Origin: Pseudomonadota bacterium
GTDB taxonomy: Bacteria; Pseudomonadota; Gammaproteobacteria; Halothiobacillales; Halothiobacillaceae
Assembly: GCA_021801265.1 (NCBI GenBank)
Contig: JAJYYE010000012.1
Coordinates: forward strand, 88,548 to 152,547
DNA length: 64,000 nt
Direction: 5' to 3'
How positions within the stretch are numbered: position 1 is the stretch's first letter; every line of letters begins with the position of its first letter. This document shows positions 8,623 through 18,000 of this stretch, one piece after another. The translations under genes and the position numbers were made by a program. The notes under the pieces were generated by a model. The model did no database searches. It was not told where the DNA came from and saw only the letters and a list, made by a program, of their open reading frames with translations.

Positions 8623-10167
8623 TCAGCGGACTTCATCAGCGACGTGATACAGCGGATCTTCCTTGATATTCACCTCGACCAAATCACCGGCTTTTTTCAG
8701 CAAAGTTCGGCATTCGAAGGATAAATGCCGCAAATGCAGCGTCTTACCCACGTTGCGATATTTTTCCGCCAGATTATCAATCGCTTCCAGTGCCGAATGA
8801 TCGACCACTTTTGACTGAGCAAAATCCAGGATCACCTCAGCCGGATCATTTCTGAAATCAAACGCCTCGGCAAATTTTGCGGTAGACGCAAAAAACAGCG
8901 GTCCCTGGATTCGGTAAATTTTTTGCCCCTCACTGAGGCTCTCGGTGGTGATGCGCAATTCGCGCGCATGTTCCCAGGCAAAGACGAGCGCCGAGACAAT
9001 CACGCCCGTAATCACCGCTACTGCCAAATCGGTGAATACCGTGACCGTCGCAACGAGCAAGCCGACAATAATATCCTGTTTGGGCACGCGGCCAAACAAG
9101 CGCAACGAACCAAATTCAAAGGTACCAATGACCACCATGAACATGATGCCGACCAAGGTCGCCAACGGAATTTGTTCAATGAGTGGCGCTAAAAACAGGA
9201 TAAACAGCAGCAAAAACCCGCCTGCGGCCATGCCTGACAACCGACCACGACCGCCAGATTCCACGTTAATAATGGTTTGACCCACCATCGCACAGCCGCC
9301 CATGCCGCCAAACAGGCCACAGGTGATGTTGCCTACGCCTTGCGCCACGCATTCACGGTTCGGCTGACCCCGGGTTTCGGTGACATCATCCACCAATTGC
9401 AAACTCAACAGCGACTCGATTAACCCCACACCCGCCAACACTACGGAATAGGGCAACACGGTCATAAACGCATCCCAGGTCAGCGGAAAATCCGGGATAT
9501 GAAATGATGGCAAACCGCCCGCGATGCTGGAAATATCACCGACCGTTTTGGTGTGTAAATCGGGAAACAGCGCCACCAAGCCAAAGGCCAGCAGGCTGGT
9601 GACCACAATCGCCACCAACGCAGCGGGAATGGCCCGATTGATTTTCGGCCAAAAATGGGCAATCGCCATGGTGAGCACAATCAAAACTGCCATCACCACC
9701 AGAGGTGTACCACTCATCCAATGCGATTGGCCGTCGGCGCCGGTTACTTTAAAGTGATCCAGTTGCGCCAGGAAAATCACAATCGCCAAACCATTCACAA
9801 ACCCCAAAAATACGGGGTACGGCACAATGCGAATATATTTACCGAGCTGCAAGGCGCCAACGGCAATTTGGATTACCCCCATCAGGAGCAACGCCGCCAG
9901 CAGATATTCCACGCCGCGGGATACAACCAGCGCCACGATCACGACCGCAGTGGCGCCGGTCGCGCCGGAAATCATCCCCGGCCGACCTCCGAAGGCTGCC
10001 GTCATAAACGCCATAATAAACGCGGCATACAAACCCATCAGGGGATTGACATGCGCAATCAAGGCAAATGCCAAGGCCTCCGGCACCAAGGCCAGTGCGA
10101 CCGTCAGCCCCGATAAGAGCTCCATACGCGTGCTGGATGTACGTCCCATACCCAATAAATGAAACAT
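8623..10167 (-). CDS. SulP family anion transporter with STAS domain
   Basis: Inner-membrane secondary transporter of the SulP/SLC26 family, which carries sulfate, bicarbonate or other anions. About 400 residues of hydrophobic segments begin with the family pattern GLTVALALVPEALAFALIA and contain SGATGATAVVI, LGFVNGLAIVIF and GGMGGCAMVGQTIINVESGG. The C-terminal cytosolic STAS domain contains EVILDFAQSKVVDHSALEAI. Starting at ATG 10167 gives MFHLLGMG and has GGGA 8 bases upstream; an in-frame GTG further up would add 18 residues. The single transporter gene has no neighbour that fixes its substrate. Confidence 0.92.
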   Translation of the reverse strand: MFHLLGMGRTSSTRMELLSGLTVALALVPEALAFALIAHVNPLMGLYAAFIMAFMTAAFGGRPGMISGATGATAVVIVALVVSRGVEYLLAALLLMGVIQIAVGALQLGKYIRIVPYPVFLGFVNGLAIVIFLAQLDHFKVTGADGQSHWMSGTPLVVMAVLIVLTMAIAHFWPKINRAIPAALVAIVVTSLLAFGLVALFPDLHTKTVGDISSIAGGLPSFHIPDFPLTWDAFMTVLPYSVVLAGVGLIESLLSLQLVDDVTETRGQPNRECVAQGVGNITCGLFGGMGGCAMVGQTIINVESGGRGRLSGMAAGGFLLLFILFLAPLIEQIPLATLVGIMFMVVIGTFEFGSLRLFGRVPKQDIIVGLLVATVTVFTDLAVAVITGVIVSALVFAWEHARELRITTESLSEGQKIYRIQGPLFFASTAKFAEAFDFRNDPAEVILDFAQSKVVDHSALEAIDNLAEKYRNVGKTLHLRHLSFECRTLLKKAGDLVEVNIKEDPLYHVADEVR

Positions 10168-10546
10168 GAAAAAATTCCCAATAAATAAACCAAAAACCGT
10201 TGTGAAAAAATCACCGCCCACAAGCCTGCCGGGCCGATAACCGAATCGGCTCAGAATAAGCGCCTGAGCAATGAAAAATTCATCAATGATATGTTGGGAT
10301 TCTAGCGTTAACGCTCTGAAAACTCAGAGGACAACCAGACGACCAACAATTTTGGCGGGCAAAACTACATGGGTCTAATCACGGAATAGAAATCATATTA
10401 GGCATAAAACGAACCCAAAGCCTAAACACGTTAAAGCCCTGCGTCAATTTTGAAACCTGAGGAACCTCTGATTAACTCAGGAATAAAATCCCTTCCCAGC
10501 CCGCCCCGAGTACGGCCCAAGGGGAAACACCCGCCAATTCGGCACG
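10168..10546. other. Intergenic region without a recognised gene
   Basis: About 380 bases between sulP and the MazG-like gene. It carries a repeat copy at 10461-10475 embedded in the small palindrome CCTGAG ... CTCAGG. The part next to sulP should hold its promoter. No RNA gene or conserved open frame was recognised. Confidence 0.4.
10461..10475 (+). repeat. Short intergenic repeat GGAACCTCTGATTAA
   Basis: Third copy of the 15-mer family (see 4391-4405 and 6392-6406). Here it is the loop of a CCTGAG/CTCAGG hairpin. Confidence 0.45.
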
Positions 10547-11050
10547 CTATCCACCCTTGCCAAGTGCTTGCTTGGCGGCTTGATAACGCGCGATTTGTTG
10601 ATCGATGGGTTCATCGATCAACTGCACACCATCAAGCGTAGCGGAGCGCTCCATCGCCTGAAACCGGGCGATAAATTTTTGGTTGGTCGCCTCCAAAGCG
10701 GCGGCCGGGTCCAGTTCCAGCCGCCGTGCCAAGTTGGTGAGGGCAAACAACACATCCCCGAGCTCTTCATAGGTGTTGGCCCTGTCTTGATTGGCCAAAG
10801 CCGCCGCCAGTTCATCCAATTCCTCATAAACTTTTGCCCAGATATCAGCTAACTCCGGCCAATCAAAGCCGACACGCGCCGCTGCATCCTGCAATTGCAG
10901 CGCCCGCTCAAAGGCAGGCAAATCCGAGGATACCCCTACCAACACTGAAGCCGAATTCCCGCCTGAACCCGCATCGACACATATATCGTTTTTCTGTGTC
11001 AGGACGATGGAATCCGCCCTCAACATACCGGGAGATGTATCGCTAATCAC
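10547..11050 (-). CDS. MazG-like nucleotide pyrophosphohydrolase, C-terminal half only
   Basis: A 167-residue protein corresponding to the second domain of MazG, which hydrolyses nucleoside triphosphates to monophosphate and pyrophosphate. The metal-binding pattern EExxE...ExxD is intact (VYEELDELAAAL, 14 residues on EELGDVLFALTNLARRL). It is preceded by the family segment ALQLQDAAARVGFDWPE and followed by ATNQKFIARFQAMER. Classical MazG is about 260 residues with two such domains; the first is missing here. The first 40 residues look unstructured and unrelated. The start codon is uncertain (GTG at 11050, or ATG at 11026). It is probably functional as a short MazG, but truncation is possible. 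Confidence 0.75.
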   Translation of the reverse strand: MISDTSPGMLRADSIVLTQKNDICVDAGSGGNSASVLVGVSSDLPAFERALQLQDAAARVGFDWPELADIWAKVYEELDELAAALANQDRANTYEELGDVLFALTNLARRLELDPAAALEATNQKFIARFQAMERSATLDGVQLIDEPIDQQIARYQAAKQALGKGG

Positions 11051-11385
11051 GATTGAAGTCTCTAATCATTTTTAACCCCACTCACTCATGGCAAAAGGCA
11101 ATGCGACACCTGTCAGAAACCCCCAAAGAGCTATCGTCCTGTGACGGGGATTGCTACCCCGCCAAAAGTACGCCCGTCACTCGCCGAGGATAGATCAACT
11201 TTGGCGCCAAAGGGCAGGAATTCGCTCCAGACCGAAGGTATCGGTGCTTCAGCGCCAGATGATTTATTGTTTGACTTCGACCATGGATCCGAGTAGTCGA
11301 AGTACAGTCATCTCACGCTTCATTCTGTTTTGAATCACGCACGTATCCCAGGCATGTCGTCGCACCGCGCTGGCTCATACCCGCC
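11051..11385. other. Intergenic region downstream of the hlyD-like gene
   Basis: About 335 bases between the end of the membrane fusion protein gene and the MazG-like gene. No gene, clear hairpin terminator or repeat was recognised. No TolC-type outer-membrane gene follows the exporter genes here. Confidence 0.35.
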
Positions 11386-12810
11386 TTAGCGTTCGTGCAA
11401 ACTTTCCGAGGAATATTGCAAAAGCGGTGCAAGAAAATATTCGATGATTCGCCTTTGGCCGGTTTTAATCTCGACGCTGACCGCCATACCGGGTGAAAGA
11501 CGAATGCTTTGGTCGTTAACCAGAATGGTTTGCTGATCCAGACGAACGCGCATGGCATAAACGAGTCCAAGTTGTTCATCCTGAATCGCATCGTCGGACA
11601 CATGAGCTACCACGCCAGGAATCGTGCCATATTTTGCATAGGGGAATGTATCGATTTTAACGGTGGCTACCTGCCCAGGGCGAACAAAACCAATATCGTT
11701 ATTGGGCAGCATTGCCTCCACTTCCAGCACATTATCGTGCGGCACGATAATCATCAATGGCTGCGCAGGCGTTACCACGCCGCCAATCGTATGAACATTC
11801 AATTGCTGAATGGTCCCCGTTACGGGGGCTTGCAAACTCATCAAGCGATTGCGTTGTTCTGCCTTGATGAGGTCTTGAGTCAGGCTGGTTACTTTCATAT
11901 TGGCCAGATGCAGGTTGTCGAGCGCTTCCCGGCGCGACTGCTCGATAAACGATGTTTTTTGCCGTTCCGACTCAACCTGGGCTGCTTTGGTTTCGGCCAG
12001 CTTGGCCTGCTGCGTGAGCAGCTCTCTAGTTTGCTCAATCAGCGTTTGTTCCAGCCCCAGGTACTCATGCTGAGACACATGCCCGAGCGTGGAAAGTTTT
12101 TTGAAATCTGCGGTGCGGCGTCGAATAATCGGCAGGGTTTGCTCTATTTTCGACACCGTCGCCTTGAGGACATTCACCTCTTGCTTGCGTCGATCCACTT
12201 CTGCCTCCATCTGCGCCAACTGCGACTGAAACTGACGAACATGGCCATCGAGCAATTGTTGCTCAGCGGTCAAACGAGACGAACTCGTCAATGGATCGAT
12301 ATCCAGCCTGGGCGCTTTTTCATCGCCATCGATGGCGACCAGCAAGCCTTGATTTCTGGCCGCATCCAAACGCGCGGTGATTAAATCATCGTCAAGTCGC
12401 TGCACATCGGCGCGTTCCAGCGTTGAATCCAGCGCCACCAGCACATCCCCCGCCTGAACATGCTGACCATCGCGCACATTGATTTGTTTCACAATGGCCG
12501 TGTCGATGGGCTGTATCGTCTTGGTGCGCTGATCGGGAATAATCTTGCCGCGTGCCACGGCGACGATATCCATATGCCCCAGAATCGACCACAGAATCGC
12601 GATTAACGCAAAAGCCAAAATCACCCCCGCCACGATGCGGGGTAAGGGATGCATCGGCGTTTCCTGTAATGCCAGAGCCGAGGGCAAAAACTGTTGCTCA
12701 TGTGGTAATTTCACCGGCGCATCCAGCGCTTTGCGTCGCGCCCATACCGTGGAAAATATTTGTTTATATTTTTGCCACAACACACCTTGAGCTTGACGAT
12801 GGGGGCGCAT
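11386..12810 (-). CDS. Type I secretion membrane fusion protein, HlyD family
   Basis: Periplasmic adaptor linking the ABC exporter to an outer-membrane TolC channel. At 474 residues it matches HlyD. It has a cytosolic N-terminus, one membrane segment (IVAGVILAFALIAILWSILG, residues about 57-76), and a lipoyl-like half (RTKTIQPIDTAIVKQINVRDGQHVQAGDVLVAL). A long coiled coil (about 150-310) and the second half with LQAPVTGTIQQLNVHTIGGVV follow. The conserved C-terminal beta domain includes GLVYAMRVRLD and LSPGMAVSVEI. I chose ATG 12810, one base after the stop of the ABC gene, rather than the longer frame to 12894 that would overlap it. It probably exports the RTX protein upstream. Confidence 0.93.
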   Translation of the reverse strand: MRPHRQAQGVLWQKYKQIFSTVWARRKALDAPVKLPHEQQFLPSALALQETPMHPLPRIVAGVILAFALIAILWSILGHMDIVAVARGKIIPDQRTKTIQPIDTAIVKQINVRDGQHVQAGDVLVALDSTLERADVQRLDDDLITARLDAARNQGLLVAIDGDEKAPRLDIDPLTSSSRLTAEQQLLDGHVRQFQSQLAQMEAEVDRRKQEVNVLKATVSKIEQTLPIIRRRTADFKKLSTLGHVSQHEYLGLEQTLIEQTRELLTQQAKLAETKAAQVESERQKTSFIEQSRREALDNLHLANMKVTSLTQDLIKAEQRNRLMSLQAPVTGTIQQLNVHTIGGVVTPAQPLMIIVPHDNVLEVEAMLPNNDIGFVRPGQVATVKIDTFPYAKYGTIPGVVAHVSDDAIQDEQLGLVYAMRVRLDQQTILVNDQSIRLSPGMAVSVEIKTGQRRIIEYFLAPLLQYSSESLHER

Positions 12811-12811
12811 A

Positions 12812-14956
12812 TCAGGCCTGCTGCAAAGATAAAAGATGTGCGTAATGCCCATCTTTTTGCGCAGAAAGTTCGCCGTGATGCCCGGATTCGACAATTTGCC
12901 CGCGATCCATCACAACAATGCGGTCGACATGGCGAACGGCTGACAACCGGTGGGCGATGATAATGACCGTGCGGTCACGCACGATGACGCGCATGTTGTC
13001 CTGAATCACTCGTTCCGATTCATAATCCAGCGCACTGGTCGCCTCGTCGAAAATCAGAATACGCGGGTCGGTGATTAATGCCCGTGCAATGGCAATTCGC
13101 TGACGCTGTCCGCCGGAGAGACTCGACCCATGCTCACTGACCACCGTGTCATAGGCCTCCGGCATTTCAAGAATGAACTCGTGCGCACCGGCCAGTTTCG
13201 CAGCCGCCATAACGCGTTCCAAGGGCGCGCCCGGATCAGCCAGGGCGATATTTTCGCGAACACTGCGATTGAAGAGTACGTTTTCCTGGAGCACTACACC
13301 GATCTGCCGTCGTAACGACGATATCTCCGCCACGGCCAAGTCAACGCCATCAACCATCACGCGGCCCCGCTCCGGCACATAGAGCCGTTGCACCAACTTG
13401 GCCAGAGTGCTTTTTCCAGAGCCGGATCGCCCCACGACACCAATGACCTGCCCCGGCTCAATGACCAGATCAATACCCCGTAAAACCTCCGGGCCATCGG
13501 GTCGGTAGCGGAAAAACACATGATCAAACTCGATCCGCCCCTGAAGGCGTGGCAGGCTGCTGCGATTGGCCGTCGGGCGTTCCGTCGGGGTATTAAGGAT
13601 GTCACCCAGCCGCTGCATCGAAATTCCCGTCTGCTGGAAGTCTATCCACAACTGTGCCAAACGGATAATGGGCTGAGCAACTCGTCCGGCCAACATGTTG
13701 AAGGCGATCAACTGCCCAACCGTTAGCTGCCCATCGATAACCAAACGCGCCCCCAGCCACAATGTACCCACCGTGACCAGTTTGCCGATCAGCGAGATGG
13801 ATTCGTGCGCCAGCGTCGATAATGTGGTCGTACGCAGGCTCGCCGACACATAACCCGCCAACTGCTTGTCCCAATGGCGGGTGGTGTGGGGTTCCACCGC
13901 CATGGCCTTCAGGGTGTCAATTCCGCTCATCGTTTCCACCAGAAAAGCCTGATTCTCGGCACCCCGATTAAATTTTTCTTGCAGCCGCGCCCGCAGCAAT
14001 GGCGTAATCAGCACCGACACCAACACATAAAGCGGCAGAGAAGCCAGAACAATCAACGTCAACCAGCCGCTATAAAACAGCATCACGGCAATAAACACCA
14101 CGGAGAACAACACATCCAGCACGAGTGTCAGGGCATTGCCGGTCAGAAACTGACGGATATTCTCCAGCTCACGAACCCGGGCGACGGAATCCCCCACCCG
14201 ACGCGCCTGAAAATAAGACAACGGTAGATGGACCAAATGCTGGAAAAGCCGCGCGCCCAATTCCACATCGATGCGGCTGGCCGTGTGTGCGAAGATATAA
14301 CTGCGCAGGCCCGATAACACCACCTCAAAAACCATGACCACCAACAGACCAATGGCTAACACATCCAGTGTCGTCAACCCGTGATGAACCAGTACCTTAT
14401 CCATCACTACCTGGAAAAACAACGGCGTGATCAAGGCGAAAATTTGCAGGGCAAACGAAACCAGCAAGACTTCGCCCAGCAATTTGCGATGTTTGACGAT
14501 GGAAGGAATAAACCAACTAAAATCGAAACGCTCCAACTCACCCGCGATTGAAGCGAGGGATGTGAACAGAATCAGCGTGCCTCGCCAACGCGCGCCGAAT
14601 GCCTCGAGCGACAAGGTTTCCGGGCGACCCGCCAACGGGTCGTGAATCAGCACCTGTTTGTTTTCGGCGCGCGCCAGCACGAAAAAACCCCCATCCTCGC
14701 TTTGGGCAATCGCAGGCAATGGCGTATGAGACAATCGCTCCAGCCCGGTGCGAACCTGTTTTGCCTTAAGCCCCAGTTTGCGCGCGCCATGTAGAATTTC
14801 GTCCGTACCAAACGGCACACCGCCGACCGAAAATTCATGGCGCAATTGCTCGGGATCCGCCGACACACGATGAAACCGCGCCAGCATTACCAAAGCAAGC
14901 AAGCCTGAATCCGGGTGACGGCTAGCCTCTGCCGATATGTCCATTTCGTCCCTCAT
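12812..14956 (-). CDS. Type I secretion ABC exporter, HlyB-like with degenerate C39 domain
   Basis: Inner-membrane ATPase/permease for RTX export. Residues 1-130 form a peptidase-C39-like domain in which the catalytic Cys is replaced by Ser (DSGLLALVMLARFH), so it should bind substrate but not cleave, as in HlyB; the HDPLAGRP segment is kept. Six membrane helices follow, then an ATPase with GRSGSGKST (Walker A), LSGGQRQR (signature), ILIFDEATSALD (Walker B) and IAHR (H-loop). The frame is open to TTG 14986; I prefer ATG 14956, though ATG 14944 (AGGGA upstream) is also possible. It follows the giant RTX gene and overlaps nothing. Confidence 0.93.
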   Translation of the reverse strand: MRDEMDISAEASRHPDSGLLALVMLARFHRVSADPEQLRHEFSVGGVPFGTDEILHGARKLGLKAKQVRTGLERLSHTPLPAIAQSEDGGFFVLARAENKQVLIHDPLAGRPETLSLEAFGARWRGTLILFTSLASIAGELERFDFSWFIPSIVKHRKLLGEVLLVSFALQIFALITPLFFQVVMDKVLVHHGLTTLDVLAIGLLVVMVFEVVLSGLRSYIFAHTASRIDVELGARLFQHLVHLPLSYFQARRVGDSVARVRELENIRQFLTGNALTLVLDVLFSVVFIAVMLFYSGWLTLIVLASLPLYVLVSVLITPLLRARLQEKFNRGAENQAFLVETMSGIDTLKAMAVEPHTTRHWDKQLAGYVSASLRTTTLSTLAHESISLIGKLVTVGTLWLGARLVIDGQLTVGQLIAFNMLAGRVAQPIIRLAQLWIDFQQTGISMQRLGDILNTPTERPTANRSSLPRLQGRIEFDHVFFRYRPDGPEVLRGIDLVIEPGQVIGVVGRSGSGKSTLAKLVQRLYVPERGRVMVDGVDLAVAEISSLRRQIGVVLQENVLFNRSVRENIALADPGAPLERVMAAAKLAGAHEFILEMPEAYDTVVSEHGSSLSGGQRQRIAIARALITDPRILIFDEATSALDYESERVIQDNMRVIVRDRTVIIIAHRLSAVRHVDRIVVMDRGQIVESGHHGELSAQKDGHYAHLLSLQQA

Positions 14957-15023
14957 CGGAAATAACGCCCCCCGCTTCTCCGTCAACGACGGAGAAACAT
15001 TCCATGAGATTACTATTGTTTAA

Positions 15024-18000
15024 TTATTGCCAGCTGGCGCTGATCACCGGTTGCAACTGATCCCGATAAGCGGCCGAAAGCGCCGTCTCACCTGCCGCAG
15101 GCGGGGCAAAAGCCGCCATGGCGGAGACGAGGTTATCGACCTGGGCATCGAGCAACACCTGCCCGTCGGACAATTCGATGTGCTCAACATGATGCGCCTC
15201 GCCAAAGTACCACCCGCTGATCGTCGAGCGATCATCGGTCCCGATGACACTGATCGACAGATCATCCCCAATGCGCTGGAACCAGAGCTGATCGTTGGTG
15301 ACATCGGCCCCAAACTGCAGGGTATCGGTCTTGCCTGCCGTCGGGTCATAGGCGGTGATGGTATCGGCACCTCCGCCTCGATGTTGCAGGAAGCGATCAT
15401 CGCCAAGGCCGCCAATCAACGCGTCGTTACCGGTGCCGCCGTCGAGTACGTCATTGCCATCGCCCCCTTCCAGTGCATCATTCCCGGCACCACCACCCAG
15501 TCGGTTTCTTGCGGCATTCCCCACTACCACATTATCCAGGGCATTGCCCGCACCTGCATATGCACCATCAAGCAAATGCAACGCCTCAACATGCTCTGTC
15601 AAGGTGTAATCCACCGAGCTGTAGACGACGTCGTACCCTTCGCCCTGCCGTTCGATCACCCTGTCGGTCATCAACACATCATGACGATCCCGTCGTACAT
15701 GGGCGTTTGAGTATCCACGAGCGCCAGACTCGTCATCACCGTCATGATGCCCATGATCGTCATCATCTGTCGCGCAATTACTGTTCTCCGACATCCGGTC
15801 CGCACCGTATCGATCATCTGATTGGTGCGTGTCGACGGAATGATCCGAATGAGCGCCGCCGGTTTGTCCCTTTCGCCCCGGGGTTCCCGGTGAAGTGCCA
15901 ACCCCATCATTCCAGTTGTACTCATGGCCCGGCGGCGGCGCGTCCTGACCATTACCCAGCCCTTCGTTACCCTTGCCACCTGTCACACACGCTTCCTGAG
16001 CGTGGTCGTGGTGCGCATCTTCATCAGACGCTGCATATCGTGAAGCGTCCTGCTTTTGGTCGTCGTCATGATCGCGTTCATCATCACCGGACGCTGCATG
16101 GACGTAATAACCATCCACAATATAGACATCGTTGCCGGTGCCGCCGATGAGCGTATCGATACCGGACCCGCCATCCAGATAATCGTTATTACTGTGATTG
16201 AGCGCCCCGTCAGCACCGCCGACCAGGATATCCTGCCCCTCTCCACCGAAGAGTCGGTCATCGCCGGAGCCACCGTCCAACTGATCCTCACCTTCCCCGC
16301 CGAACAATTGATCGTCATTACTCAGGAAACGTACGGCCCCAAAACCGAATGGCTGTACCCCTAGTACTTCCTGGATGATCGGACCACAGCTTGAACGTGC
16401 GACAAGCCCATCATCCCCGCCATAAATGACATCATCCCCCTCATCGCCATAGAGCAGGTCATCACCGGAGCCGCCATCAATGATGTCTTCGCCTTCATTG
16501 CCATGAATTACGTCGGTATTCCTGGCGAGGGTTTCCGTATACCCGCCGCCAAAGCCATCCGAAAACAGAGCGCCCTGCGGGCCGATTCGGAAGGGCTCCT
16601 CGGGTGGGCCAAATCTGCAGGACTGACGATAGATCGCATCATTCCCACCATACAACTGATCATCGCCGCGCCCGCCGTCAATAGCATCATCACCAGCGTG
16701 GCCATCAATCTCATCGTCACCTCGAAGACCTTGCAGCAGATTGTTACCATCATTCCCCAGAATGACGTTATCCAATGAGTTACCGGTACCATTCAGATTC
16801 TCGGCGTAGCCAAACTCAGTGAAGGATCCTTGGAGCGTCAGGTTCTCTACTTGGCGTGACAAGGTGCGGTCAACGGTGCTCAATACCGTATCAATACCGC
16901 CTCGCCGCTGCTCAATTACCTGATCATCCGTATTGTCGACCACATAGGTATCATTACCGCTACCGCCGATCAGTCGATCGGCCCCCAGCCCACCATCCAG
17001 ATAATCATTCCCCTTCAATCCACGCAGTGTGTTCGCAGCCGCATTACCGACAATCCGATTATCGAGTTCGTTACCCGTGCCATGAATTGATTGAGTCCCG
17101 GTCAGGTAGAGGTCCTCGATATGACCGGACACGGTGTGCGTAATCTCGGCAAAAACCACATCATGCCCCGCGTTGCCGGATTCGATCGTCTGGTCGGCAT
17201 TGTTGTCGACAAAATACGTATCATCCCCCGTGCCGCCGCGCATCACGTCCGCACCCGCCGCACCATCCAACGTGTCATTCCCCGCGAACCCATTCAACAC
17301 GTTATCGATGGAATTCCCCATCAACACATTGCTCAACTCGTTGCCCTCGCCAAGACGGGCATCAACCCCCGTCAATGTGAGATGCTCCAGATTGGCACCC
17401 AGGACATAATCAATGCCGGAACGAACCGTATCGGTGCCCGCCCACTGCGCCTCGGCCACCCGATCGTCCGCATTGTCGACGATATAGGTATCATCGCCTC
17501 TGCCCCCATCCATGGAATCGGCATCCTCGCCACCGTCCAGGGTATCGTTACCCTGGTTACCGACGAGCGTATCCCTACCTTTTAATCCGTACAGTTCATT
17601 ACCGTAGATATTGGCGGTTATCCGATTATCGAGCGCGTTACCGGTTCCAACATGGGCATGGTGGGTTGCCTGTATCCCGGAGCCATACATCGCGACGTCC
17701 TGATCAAAGGGATCGGTATTGTTCAACAGCACAAGATCTTCGACATTGGCCACCAGCGTATAGTCGACATTGGCCATGACCGTGTCGCGCCCGCCCGATT
17801 GCTCTTCGACGAGCAAGTCGGCATGGTCGTCATCGTAGTTCAGGATGACATCCCGGGACTGGAAACTCAGATGATAGCCCTGATCCACGATATAGGTATC
17901 GTCGCCCGCCCCGCCAATCAGCGTGTCTCGCCCACCGAACCCGTAGAGCAGATCGTTGCCGATACCGCCCACGAGGATATCGTCATCGAGATCGCCAAAC

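Noticed and set aside
8945-10162. Plus-strand frames opposite the SulP transporter gene
   Set aside because: Antisense to well-conserved membrane segments and the STAS domain; compositionally odd (runs of Thr/Asn/His).
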